Part shown: one piece after another, positions 25,462 through 33,872 of the stretch
Layout: each line of letters starts with the position of its first letter
Numbering within the stretch: the first letter of the stretch is position 1
Notes under the pieces: generated by a model
Databases searched by the model: none
The model's input: only the letters and a program-made list of their open reading frames with translations
What the model was told of the DNA's origin: nothing
Made by a program: the position numbers and the translations under genes
Assembly: GCA_003154775.1 (NCBI GenBank)
Contig: PMES01000092.1
Location: 1-55,752 of the forward strand
Direction: 5' to 3'
DNA: 55,752 nt
From: Acidobacteriota bacterium
Lineage (GTDB): Bacteria; Acidobacteriota; Terriglobia; Acidiferrales; UBA7541

Positions 25462-26868
25462 TTAGCTGCGGCCTTCGCGTTTCTGCGCAAGCACCAGGCC
25501 GCGCGGGGTGGGCAGGAGCAACACGGAGATGAGTCCCTCAGCTTCGAGTCGCAGGGCACCTTCACGCACACTCTTCATTGCCGAACTTGCATCGTGTATG
25601 AGGATGAGCCCGTACGGATTGATCTGCGGCAGGAAGCGGCGCACCTCTTGTTCGCGCAGTGGCCCATCGCTGTCACAAAAAAGCATGTCGATGCGGCCGT
25701 CAATCTTCATCTCAAGGCTGGATTCGTTGCGCGCCACAATCCATTTGCCGAGCCCGGATCCGGCGAAGCGTTTCTTCGCGGCTTCGTACACTTTCTTGTC
25801 CCACTCGCAGGTGATCACGCGGCCGACGCCGTTCTGCTTCAAGCCCTCCGCGATGCGCAGCGTGCTCAGGCCAGAGAATGTGCCGGTCTCCACGACCAGC
25901 TCGGGCTTGACCGTAGTGACTAGGGCCTTCAGAAAATCGAGAACTTCCACTTCCGCGCTCATCGAGTCATACATATGCCACCGTTCCGGATGCTGGCATT
26001 CGGGTGTTGGGCGATGATACTCGGGTTGCAGCACATCACCGTGGGAAGAAATGTGTTCGACAATGCGATGTTCTTTTTTCAGCGTGTGGTATTGACTCTT
26101 AATACGCCAAAGAAGCACCGCGCCGGCAAGGATGGACAGCACGCTGACGATCTGTGCATTGGTCAAACCCAGAAATACACGTGGGTTGATGCGGATGATC
26201 TCCACCAGAAAGCGTGCGACGCCGGTGAGGATCAGGTAAGCGCAGAAAATTTCGCCCTTGGCCTTCGGGCCCTTCAGCGCTTTCGTGCCCATGTGCCACA
26301 GGAAGGCGCCAATCGCGCACCAGATGAAAAATTCGTAGATCGGAGTGGGATGCACACGACAGCTCGGCGGCCACCCCTGCTGCACGCACGTTATCGTGGT
26401 GGGCATAACTCCGTTCGGAAAGCTCATGCCCCACGGCAAGGTCGTTGGCGTTCCGTAATCGCCGTCGCCGGAGAGCAGGCAGCCCATTCGCCCGATCGCA
26501 TAGCCAAACGAGGCCGCGGGCGTGCAGGCGTCCAGAAACTCCAGCAGAGGAATTTTGGCCCGCCTGCCGAGAATGAGCATTGCAAAAAAACCGCCGAGGA
26601 ATCCCCCAAACCAGGTGAAGCCATAGCGATTGAAGAGTTGCGCGACCGGATGGGCAAGAAATTCCGTGGGCGATTCGAGCGCGCTGTACAGCTTCGAACC
26701 GAAGATGCCCGCCAATCCGGCGATCGTGATCATGGTGAACGCGTCGGCTTTTACGCCACGGCGGTCGAAATCTGCTTGAAAAATGTAGGCAGCGCAGATC
26801 ATACCCAGCGCCACCATCAGACCGTACGTGGGAATCGATAAGGGGCCTATGTGAAGGAAGGGGATCAT
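25462..26868 (-). CDS. lgt: Prolipoprotein diacylglyceryl transferase fused to a methyltransferase domain
   Basis: 468 residues. Residues 1 to about 275 are Lgt, the inner-membrane enzyme that attaches diacylglycerol to the lipobox Cys of prolipoproteins: about seven hydrophobic segments, FTWFGGFLGGFF, the signature GRMGCLLSGDGDYG, HPTPIYE and RFLVEIIRINP. From about 300 a class I SAM methyltransferase follows (VVETGTFSGLSTLRIAEGL motif I, MLFCDSDGP, ILIHDAS), of the Methyltransf_24 type. One uninterrupted frame covers both. ATG 26868 gives the normal Lgt N-terminus (IPFLHIGPLSIPTYGL). The second domain would lie in the cytoplasm. Its substrate is unknown; I do not know this fusion as a standard architecture. 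Confidence 0.85.
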   Translation of the reverse strand: MIPFLHIGPLSIPTYGLMVALGMICAAYIFQADFDRRGVKADAFTMITIAGLAGIFGSKLYSALESPTEFLAHPVAQLFNRYGFTWFGGFLGGFFAMLILGRRAKIPLLEFLDACTPAASFGYAIGRMGCLLSGDGDYGTPTTLPWGMSFPNGVMPTTITCVQQGWPPSCRVHPTPIYEFFIWCAIGAFLWHMGTKALKGPKAKGEIFCAYLILTGVARFLVEIIRINPRVFLGLTNAQIVSVLSILAGAVLLWRIKSQYHTLKKEHRIVEHISSHGDVLQPEYHRPTPECQHPERWHMYDSMSAEVEVLDFLKALVTTVKPELVVETGTFSGLSTLRIAEGLKQNGVGRVITCEWDKKVYEAAKKRFAGSGLGKWIVARNESSLEMKIDGRIDMLFCDSDGPLREQEVRRFLPQINPYGLILIHDASSAMKSVREGALRLEAEGLISVLLLPTPRGLVLAQKREGRS

Positions 26869-27119
26869 AGAGTTGGCAGGCGCGCCTTCAAGATTATACA
26901 CGAGGCAACGTGGAGAGCCTCCCAAGCTGCTGGGGCCCGGACGAGAGATGCGAGGCTAAGGCTGGATGCCCCACCCTCGTTTTCGGAGGTCGGCACCGGC
27001 GCCATTCTAATTCGCGGTGAATTGCTACAGTGGTATCCTAACCAACAACGTGTGACCCAAACCAATCAGGGGAATTCCGTACGGGCCACCTGCCATGGGA
27101 TCATGAGTTCGGAGCAAAT

Positions 27120-27536
27120 ATGCGCAAAATTGTCGGCTTCCTTGCGGTTGTATGCGTCTATGTATCCATCGCCAGCGCTTCGGACCATCCGAAGCGAATG
27201 GTAACTCCTGCCCAAGCGAAAGCTCTTGTCCTTGCATCTCTTACGGCCGAGCAGAAGCGACTGCCACGGCTTGGGGCGGAGCAATACGACGATCCGAACT
27301 CTTCCCGCTTCATGTTTTTCTCTGTAACGTGGGCAGGAGCACCGAATCAAAGCGTCGTTGTAGGAAATTACGCGGTTGACCCTTACACAGGAGACGTTTG
27401 GAGCGCCGTTGTCAGCTGCTACGAGGAGAGCAACCGGGATCTCCGTGCACTTCAGTCCCGAGTGCGTGCCGCCCTTGGACTGTCGCATTCTGAATACATG
27501 CGGTTGAAGACAAAAGGCCCGCTGTGTGAAAGATGA
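27120..27536 (+). CDS. Small exported protein of unknown function
   Basis: 138 residues with a clear signal peptide (MRKIVGFLAVVCVYVSIASA). GGAG lies six bases before the ATG. The mature part has two Cys that may pair (VSCYEES and GPLCER), a segment FMFFSVTWAGAPNQSVVVGN followed by YAVDPYTGDVWSAV that resembles the PepSY-like pattern of a small beta sheet carrying D-xx-TGDVW, and a helical C-terminus. That pattern hints at a periplasmic inhibitor-like fold, but I do not recognise a named family. It stands alone after the divergent lgt gene. Confidence 0.65.
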   Translation: MRKIVGFLAVVCVYVSIASASDHPKRMVTPAQAKALVLASLTAEQKRLPRLGAEQYDDPNSSRFMFFSVTWAGAPNQSVVVGNYAVDPYTGDVWSAVVSCYEESNRDLRALQSRVRAALGLSHSEYMRLKTKGPLCER

Positions 27537-27645
27537 AAAAACTGTTGCCCGCAAACGACGGGGCGGGTGGAGCACCCTTTGCGGCGACGTAAGGATTTGG
27601 CAGGTGGTTCACCCTTGACGCGGTAAGATGACTTTGGGTAGCCTG

Positions 27646-27668
27646 CCCTTTGCGCCTTAGGCAAAGGG
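27646..27668. terminator. Hairpin between convergent genes
   Basis: CCCTTTGC-GCCTTAG-GCAAAGGG forms a perfect 8-base-pair stem. It lies between the convergent 27120 gene and the 27768 gene. Neither side has a long U tract, so the terminator call is tentative. Confidence 0.4.
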
Positions 27669-27700
27669 TGAGTCCGCTCTTCTCCCTTCTTTCCTGACTA

Positions 27701-27723
27701 TCCTCCTCGTACCAGTTTCGAAA
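27701..27723 (-). repeat. 23-base dispersed repeat, copy 2
   Basis: Exact reverse complement of 6910-6932. Confidence 0.7.
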
Positions 27724-27767
27724 CTAGCACCTCATAAATACTAATCGATACTGAGACCAAGCCCTGG

Positions 27768-28478
27768 TCAGTTGGGCTTGGCCTTGAAAACGAAGTTGAC
27801 GGTCTTGGTCTCGCCGCCGCTGATGGTGACATCCTGCGACTGCGCGCCGTAGGACTCATGCCAGGCGGTGATGGTGTACTTGCCCGGGAGCAAGTTTGCC
27901 AGCGAGAACAAACCGCCATCGCCGGTCACGGCATAGTGAGAGTTCGGCAGCACCGCAAACGTGCCATGCATCCAGGGATGCACGTTGCACTTCACGGGTA
28001 TGAATTCCGCCTTGTCGTATTTCTCGCTAATCGGCGGCGCTCCCGGCGGCTGCGATTTATTCCACTCGCGATTCAACTTCGGCAGCGGATGGATGTTGTG
28101 GGAGGTCTGATCCTCGTTGTTGATCTTGAGTTCCTGATTGACCTGCAAGGCCAGCAGGTGAGGGATGTACCGGCAACCCTTCTGCGTGAAGGTCGCAGCG
28201 TTGGAAGGAGCCGCGTCGTTCGGCGCTCCCGCGGATACGTAGACGACCACATTCTCCAGGCTGTTGCCGGCGCCCGTTACGACGGTTTCCGCGAGTTGCG
28301 GCGTCGCGTACATCTTGGCGCAAGAAGGTTCCATGGACATGTCAATCGGTTTCATCTTGGCCGGTGTGCCCTCGTAGGTCACTTTGCCGCTGACAGTGCC
28401 TCCGCTCGGCCCCGCATAGGCCGCGGCCGAAACAACAAGCATGGCCAGTCCTGCGATCACTACATGCTTCGTTTGCAT
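27768..28478 (-). CDS. Exported cupredoxin-like protein with a carboxypeptidase-regulatory domain
   Basis: 236 residues with a signal peptide (VVIAGLAMLVVSAAAYA). A first beta domain (about 45-170) has QTSHNIHPLP and, later, FIPVKCNVHPWMHGTFAVL; His, Cys, His and Met in this order are the ligands of a type-1 copper site, so a cupredoxin fold is likely. The last 65 residues (YAVTGDGGLFSLANLLPGKY, TITAWHESYG) form a carboxypeptidase-D regulatory-like sandwich. AGGAGGA stands eight bases before the ATG. Such proteins are found beside electron-transport modules, but no redox partner adjoins it here. A hairpin CCAAGCCC/GGGCTTGG covers the stop codon. Confidence 0.78.
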   Translation of the reverse strand: MQTKHVVIAGLAMLVVSAAAYAGPSGGTVSGKVTYEGTPAKMKPIDMSMEPSCAKMYATPQLAETVVTGAGNSLENVVVYVSAGAPNDAAPSNAATFTQKGCRYIPHLLALQVNQELKINNEDQTSHNIHPLPKLNREWNKSQPPGAPPISEKYDKAEFIPVKCNVHPWMHGTFAVLPNSHYAVTGDGGLFSLANLLPGKYTITAWHESYGAQSQDVTISGGETKTVNFVFKAKPN

Positions 28479-28896
28479 TCCCTGGTCCTCCTATAGAGCG
28501 TCGCAGATTAGAGTTACACCTTTCGAGCATGGGGAACGCACCCAACGAGAATAGGTTGTCATTGCGAGCGCGAGTTTGGCGCGAGGAATCCGCTGTATCT
28601 TGCTTCCAGGCAAAAGCAGATCCCTCGCTGCGCTCGGGATGACAATACGAGTTTTGTCTCTGTATTCCGCGAAGCCTAGTAGTTTCCGGTACCAGTGTAT
28701 GCATTTCGTCTCTACTTGGCATTTACGATTTCCGTTACAGCTTGTCGTATAAATGGATTCAACAAGAAGGAAGGAGTATCCTCAGGGGCTAAAGCCCGCT
28801 ATATCAGGCAATTTGATGTCGGAGCTGAAGCTCCGACCCCCTATGAAGCATTCATGAGATGGTTTGTAATGGGCTGTCCTTCCCGAAGGAGTGCTT
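28479..28896. other. Intergenic region with dispersed repeats
   Basis: These 418 bases between divergent genes hold no gene I can support. 28556-28645 is an imperfect inverted repeat (TTGTCATTGCGAGCGC at one end, GCGCTCGGGATGACAA at the other, and GAGGAATCCGC against GCAGATCCCTC inside), the longest member of the family seen at 10249 and 12993. 28816-28843 repeats 10474-10501, next to a GGGCTAAAGCCCGC hairpin. Confidence 0.65.
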
Positions 28897-30042
28897 ATGC
28901 AGAAAATCAACGCAGCCATCATTGGATTAGGATTCGTCGGCCGAGCGCACCTGGATGCCTTGCGGCGCCTTGGTATTTCGGTCCAGGGGGTGCTGGGCAG
29001 CACGCCGGAGCGCACCAAAGCTTCGCGGGATGCGCTGGGATTGCCGCGAGCGTACGCTTCGCTCGAGGAACTCGCCGCGGATTCCTCCGTTCAGGTCGTG
29101 CATTTGTGCACGCCAAACAATGAACATTTCCAGGAGGCCAGCCAGCTCCTCCGCGCGGGGAAGAATGTTTTGTGCGAAAAGCCGCTGACGCTGGATTCGC
29201 GGGAATCCGCGGCGCTGGTTTCCCTGGCGAAAGAAACAGGACGGGTGGGCGGAGTGGCGTACAACCTGCGCTACTACCCGCTGTGTCATGAAGCTCGCGC
29301 ATTGATTCGCAAAGGCGCAATCGGGCAGGTGCGACTGGTGCACGGCAGCTTTTTGCAGGATTGGCTGCTATTCCCCACGGATTGGAACTGGCGGCTGGAA
29401 GCAAAGTCGGGCGGCGAACTGCGCGCCGTCTCCGACATTGGCACGCACTGGCTCGACCTGGTGACCTGGCTCACCAATAGCAAGGTGTCCGAGCTTTGCG
29501 CCGATCTGGCCACGGTTCTTCCGACGCGACGAAAACCCAAGGGGCGCGTGGAGACATTTCAGAAAGCTGGCGCGGCAGAGACCGCGGAAGTGTTGATGAC
29601 GACCGACGATTACGCCTCCGTGCTGCTGCGCTTTGAAAACGATGCTCACGGCGTGATGACCGTCTCGCAAGTCAGCGCCGGGCGCAAGGCGCGGTTGTGG
29701 TTTGAGATTGACGGCTCCGAAGCCTCGCTGGCGTTCGATTCCGAATCGCCCAATTCGCTGTGGATTGGCCGGCGCGACCGGGCCAGCGAAGTCCTTCCGA
29801 AAGATCCCGGGCTGCAGTCGCCGGAATCGCGCGGTTATGCAGCTTATCCCGGCGGCCACGCCGAGGGTTACCCCGACACTTTCGTGCAACTTTTCAAGGA
29901 TTTCTACAGCTACATCGCTGCCGGAGATTTTCGCGCGCCAAGAACGTTTCCGACGTTTGAGACGGGCCACGACGAACTCCTGCTATGCGAAGCGATCGCC
30001 GAAAGCGCGCAGAAACGCAGCTGGGTCTCTGTCGGAGCGTAA
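28897..30042 (+). CDS. Gfo/Idh/MocA-family NAD(P)-dependent oxidoreductase
   Basis: 381 residues. The N-terminal Rossmann fold has AAIIGLGFVGRAHLDALRRL, then HLCTPNNEHFQEASQLLRAG and the catalytic-lysine motif CEKPLTLD. The C-terminal alpha/beta domain has GGELRAVSDIGTHWLDLVTW, with the His and Asp expected near the substrate. Members oxidise or epimerise sugars and inositols. ATG 28897 is the start: AAGGAG precedes it by five bases, and the upstream GTG lies in that site. The closest relatives by motif act on hexose- or inositol-type substrates, but this cannot be fixed. It converges on the LacI stub gene. Confidence 0.9.
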   Translation: MQKINAAIIGLGFVGRAHLDALRRLGISVQGVLGSTPERTKASRDALGLPRAYASLEELAADSSVQVVHLCTPNNEHFQEASQLLRAGKNVLCEKPLTLDSRESAALVSLAKETGRVGGVAYNLRYYPLCHEARALIRKGAIGQVRLVHGSFLQDWLLFPTDWNWRLEAKSGGELRAVSDIGTHWLDLVTWLTNSKVSELCADLATVLPTRRKPKGRVETFQKAGAAETAEVLMTTDDYASVLLRFENDAHGVMTVSQVSAGRKARLWFEIDGSEASLAFDSESPNSLWIGRRDRASEVLPKDPGLQSPESRGYAAYPGGHAEGYPDTFVQLFKDFYSYIAAGDFRAPRTFPTFETGHDELLLCEAIAESAQKRSWVSVGA

Positions 30043-30058
30043 GAATTTCCGGTCTACT

Positions 30059-30226
30059 TCAGGTGCGATAGCCAAGGCAGCGCGCTGCCGCCTGGATGCG
30101 CGCATTCGTTTCCGCGTGAATGTAGTTCGACAGCGGAGCGCTGTTCAACACGATGGAGACCGTCGACGCCGAGTAGCCGCTTTCTCGAGCTACATCGCGG
30201 ATCGTGACGACGCCGCTTCTCCCCAT
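30059..30226 (-). pseudogene. Truncated LacI-family regulator: DNA-binding domain only
   Basis: 55 residues from ATG 30226, with GAGGGA eight bases upstream. VTIRDVARESGYSASTVSIV is the LacI helix-turn-helix, followed by ARIQAAARCLGYR, the end of the hinge-proximal helix. A full regulator would continue with PN..ARSLR and a 270-residue sugar-binding domain; here Thr and a TGA follow, and the downstream DNA is the convergent dehydrogenase gene. It lies 10 bases after the ASPIC-domain gene on the same strand. It may be a relic, or a free HTH that still binds the operators listed here. Confidence 0.75.
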
Positions 30227-30236
30227 GTTGTTTCCC

Positions 30237-33200
30237 TCACTTCTGTGCGGGATATTCGTAGCGCAAATTGCCCGGCAGACGATCCGAACGCGAGCGCGTG
30301 TTGTACTCCAATTTGTATCGGAGGTGCTCGTCGTCGAGCGGATAGTCCTTGCCTTCGGGGTAGGGATAGGAAAGCAAGCCATGCCTTGGCAGGGGCTCAA
30401 CCGTAAAGCCGTTGGCCGCGTAAAAATCCATGTCTTTCTCAAAGCCGTCGGCATAGAAAAAATAGTCGCGCACCCAGCCCGCGGGAAGATTCGGGAGATG
30501 TTGCGGATCGAATTCGAGCTTGACGCCTTCGCCAGAACCGAAAACGGCGAATTTGTCGTCGGAAGCGCTGAGCAGGGTTTTAACGTCGCCGTAGCGCGTA
30601 TAGTTCCCCGCGGCGCGCGCATACGGCCCCGTGGCGCTCCGCCGCGTGTAGGAATACACCGTGTCGCTCGCGGGTTGCAGACGAATTTCCTGCGGGTAGC
30701 CGAGAAATTCCAGCGCCGCGGTGGCCAGAGGAACTTCGTTGACGCGGAGATTTTTCGATTCGGGCGTCTGATCGATGCGCACGGCGTCCCAATAAATCTT
30801 CAGGTTGGTGACGATGCGGATGCGGCGCGTGGCGGCGGGAATCTTGCCGCTAAGATCCGCGACCATGGTCCGTTCCAGGCCGGCGGGAAATCCCATATCC
30901 TCGACGACGCGCACCCATTTACCCTGCGCGTCTTGCGCTTCCACGTAAGGCGCAATGACCTTAATGTCCGCCTGATTGGCGGCGTACATGGAAGTCGCGG
31001 TGAAATAGTCGGTGTAGCCATCCAGGAGCAGACGCAGGGGTTTTGCCGCGTCCCATTGGCCGAGATCGAGTTCGATCCAGTGCAATTTGGCGAATCCGGT
31101 GTAGGGCAGGCCTTCAAACTGTGTGACGTATTTGCGGTCGCGCTTGGCGAGCAGCGGCAGCACGTCGTTGCCGTGGTCGTCCCACGCGCCAACCGGCAGT
31201 TGCGGATGCTCCGTGACAATCACGCGAAATTCGGGGAAGGGTGGCGCGCTGGCGAAGCGTTCGTTCGGATTAACCTCGACATCCGCGGGATGATCGATGG
31301 CCAGCAGGCGCACCTGGTCGAGATAAACGGTCTCTTCCATCGGCTCCAGGAAACGGAAACTGAGCAGGCCATTTTTCGGGTGGACACTCTTTGCCGGAAC
31401 TTTCAGATATTCGTCGGGGTCGGGGACGTCGCGCTCCCCCGGGGCTACCCAGTGCCCCACAACCGCGGGGCCGATCATGTCGGCAATGAATTCGTATTCT
31501 TTGCCATTCCAAGAAAAGAGAACGGGGCAGGAACTGCCGCGGCGGTCGAGTTCGTTGATAATCTGGACTTTCCCGGCCTGGAGGTTCACTTCGTCCTGCG
31601 GCACACCCTTTGGCCACAAGAGACGCACCACGTCCGTGGATTTTTCGCTGCCCAGGCCCGCGATCAGTACGGGAGAATTCTGGCCGAGGTAGCCGGAAGC
31701 GCCGGCCATTTCCCATTTCTGGTACAGCCCTCCGGCGAAGATCTCGACTTTAGTGCCGATTCCATTTTTGTTGTCATCCAGGCCCTTGAGGTCGATCTGA
31801 ATCCAGTTGTTTTTGTTGGCGCCAACATTTTCAAGCAGGATGGGTGCGCCTCCCGCTTGGGTCACAATCAGGTCGGGGCTTCCATTGGTTCTCAGATCGG
31901 CTACGGCCAGGGCCACCGGCCTGCTTAACTTGACGGCATCGAGTTGCGTCTTTTTCGTGACATCGGCCCAGCCCGCCTCGCCCAAATTGCGCAACAACCG
32001 AATCTCCCCACCATTCGCGGATTCCCCCACGGCCGCAAGATCGAGCCAGCCATCATTATCGAAATCGAGCGATGTGAGGCCCCAGCCCCTCTTCCAGCCG
32101 AGATCGGGGAGTGGCACGCGTTCGAGTTTCTTGCCCTGGACGTTTCGCCACAGGGTGAGTCCCGGCGGACCAGCGTGGGTAAATGCCAGATCCATCCAGC
32201 CGTCTTTGTCGAAATCAAAGGCGATGACGCCGACAGCGGGCGGCAAATTCTCTTTCGCAAAATCGATCCCCGGGAGCGCCTTGAACTTTCCTTCGCGTGG
32301 ATTCAGGAAAATGGCGGCACCTTGCGGCCCACCGGCAACAACAAAATCAATCGCGCGATCGTTGTTGAAGTCCGTCATAACGACGCCCGCGCCCGTGGCA
32401 TCCAGGCCCATGCCGGATTCTTCCGAGACGTCCGTGAATGTGGAATTTCCGTTGTTGCGCCAAAGCCGGTTCTTACGCGTTTCACTGTCGGGGGCCATGG
32501 TCAGGTAGAGGTCGAGGTCGCCATCGTGGTCGTAATCCACAAAAGTAGCGGCAACACAGCCCTTTTCGCGGCGGATCCCGGTTTTTTCGGTCACATCCTC
32601 AAACTTGCCGTGGCCGTCGTTGCGAAGCAGGCGCACGCCGCCCGTTTCGCAGACGGCCAGATCGGTGTGGCCGTCACTGTCGAAATCGCCTGCGGCGCAC
32701 CCCAATCCCGCGCCTAGACTGCTCAGCCCGGCTTTCTCCGTCACATCCTCAAACTTGCCGTCGCCTAAATTGTGGAGGAGGCGGCTCTTGCCTTCGCCTG
32801 CGCCCACCAGGAAAAGATCGGGTTTGCCGTCCCCGTCATAATCGAGGAAGCACGCGCCGCTGCTCGGACCGATGGCTGAAGTCGTCAAGACGCGATTGGC
32901 AAGAGGTTCCTGCGTGTAATGAACGGAAATCTCCGGTGGGGCCGTAGCCACGGTGCCGTGTACAAATTCCGCGAGTGAGTATTTGCCCTGGTCGCCGTAG
33001 CCCACGCCAAATGGTGCACCGAGATGCTCGGAGTTGATTTTCTGAAACTGCTTCATGCTTTCCCGGGCGGCAACGGCGTCACCTTTCCGCTGGTAGGCGC
33101 GCGCAAGACCGAACTGCGCCGAGGCGTGAAAGGGAGAAAGAGACAACGCTTTTTGGAATGCCGCAATCGCTTCGTCATAGCGTAGCAACTGCGCATTCAT

Positions 33201-33695
33201 GAAACCCTCGAAGTAGAAGGCATCCGGCTCTTCGGGCACAATTTTTTCCACGTGCTGGAACGCGGCGATAGCCTTTTCCGCTTCGTTGCAGTCCTTGTAG
33301 GCGAGGCCCAGGTTGTACCAGGCGTAGGGATCCTGCGGAAGTTTCGCGGTAGCCTCTTCGAGAGCGGCGCGGGCCCGTTCCACTTTCTGCTGGCCCAGGA
33401 AAGAGATGCCCAGATTCATTTTCGCTGCCGCGAATTGTGGGTCTGCCGCCAGTGCTTGCTCGAAATATTTTTGCGCTTCGACGGCTTTTTGCTGGTTCAT
33501 GTAAGCCACGCCCAGGGTATTCAGGCGCAGCGCCTCGGGGGAAATGCCCTCGCCCCCAGCAACACCAGTCTTCGGACCCGCGGGCGTTTGCGTCGCCTTG
33601 AGCCGCAACACTGCCAGGGAGCCAACCGCAAGCAACGTGAGCAACGCACTCAGGACGATAAAACGATGCCGTGAATTGAATTGTGTGAGAGCCAT
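30237..33695 (-). CDS. Large TPR / FG-GAP / ASPIC-UnbV domain protein
   Basis: About 1152 residues. An N-terminal membrane anchor or signal (IVLSALLTLLAVGSLAVL) is followed by five or so TPRs (LNTLGVAYMNQQKAVEAQKY through AQFGLARAYQRKG), then FG-GAP/VCBS repeats with calcium-type loops (DYDGDGKPDLF, DFDSDGHTDLA, DYDHDGDLDLY, DFDKDGWMDLA), then an ASPIC/UnbV domain (NNWIQIDLKGL and VRLLWPKGVPQDE). A C-terminal 400-residue part contains strand-rich sequence of unknown type. The protein is extracytoplasmic. In this phylum such proteins often lie near carbohydrate TonB receptors. ATG 33695 is preferred over an upstream frame start. Confidence 0.85.
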   Translation of the reverse strand: MALTQFNSRHRFIVLSALLTLLAVGSLAVLRLKATQTPAGPKTGVAGGEGISPEALRLNTLGVAYMNQQKAVEAQKYFEQALAADPQFAAAKMNLGISFLGQQKVERARAALEEATAKLPQDPYAWYNLGLAYKDCNEAEKAIAAFQHVEKIVPEEPDAFYFEGFMNAQLLRYDEAIAAFQKALSLSPFHASAQFGLARAYQRKGDAVAARESMKQFQKINSEHLGAPFGVGYGDQGKYSLAEFVHGTVATAPPEISVHYTQEPLANRVLTTSAIGPSSGACFLDYDGDGKPDLFLVGAGEGKSRLLHNLGDGKFEDVTEKAGLSSLGAGLGCAAGDFDSDGHTDLAVCETGGVRLLRNDGHGKFEDVTEKTGIRREKGCVAATFVDYDHDGDLDLYLTMAPDSETRKNRLWRNNGNSTFTDVSEESGMGLDATGAGVVMTDFNNDRAIDFVVAGGPQGAAIFLNPREGKFKALPGIDFAKENLPPAVGVIAFDFDKDGWMDLAFTHAGPPGLTLWRNVQGKKLERVPLPDLGWKRGWGLTSLDFDNDGWLDLAAVGESANGGEIRLLRNLGEAGWADVTKKTQLDAVKLSRPVALAVADLRTNGSPDLIVTQAGGAPILLENVGANKNNWIQIDLKGLDDNKNGIGTKVEIFAGGLYQKWEMAGASGYLGQNSPVLIAGLGSEKSTDVVRLLWPKGVPQDEVNLQAGKVQIINELDRRGSSCPVLFSWNGKEYEFIADMIGPAVVGHWVAPGERDVPDPDEYLKVPAKSVHPKNGLLSFRFLEPMEETVYLDQVRLLAIDHPADVEVNPNERFASAPPFPEFRVIVTEHPQLPVGAWDDHGNDVLPLLAKRDRKYVTQFEGLPYTGFAKLHWIELDLGQWDAAKPLRLLLDGYTDYFTATSMYAANQADIKVIAPYVEAQDAQGKWVRVVEDMGFPAGLERTMVADLSGKIPAATRRIRIVTNLKIYWDAVRIDQTPESKNLRVNEVPLATAALEFLGYPQEIRLQPASDTVYSYTRRSATGPYARAAGNYTRYGDVKTLLSASDDKFAVFGSGEGVKLEFDPQHLPNLPAGWVRDYFFYADGFEKDMDFYAANGFTVEPLPRHGLLSYPYPEGKDYPLDDEHLRYKLEYNTRSRSDRLPGNLRYEYPAQK

Positions 33696-33872
33696 GAAGG
33701 AATGTTCTTTCTGGTCGCGCGACACGCGGTGAATTTGCCCCCGTCCCGCTATCCTTTCGATTGTCTTGGCTCAGCAGGACATCGTCAACCGTTTTTATAG
33801 GGGTCTTCTGCGGTCCGGCCCGGCTAGCCTTGACCGGAAGGACGCCGGCCTTTACCTTGCTGAAGGGACCTC

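Noticed and set aside
27757-27781. CCAAGCCC/GGGCTTGG hairpin over the stop codon of the cupredoxin-like gene as a strong terminator
   Set aside because: No U tract follows on the coding strand, so it is noted with the gene but not listed as a terminator.
30059-30226. The TGA of the LacI stub as another selenocysteine codon
   Set aside because: The frame after it is antisense to the Gfo/Idh/MocA gene and meets no conserved LacI sequence.
32605-32841. Plus-strand frames opposite the FG-GAP repeats
   Set aside because: Antisense of a repeat-bearing gene; periodicity comes from the FG-GAP coding sequence.
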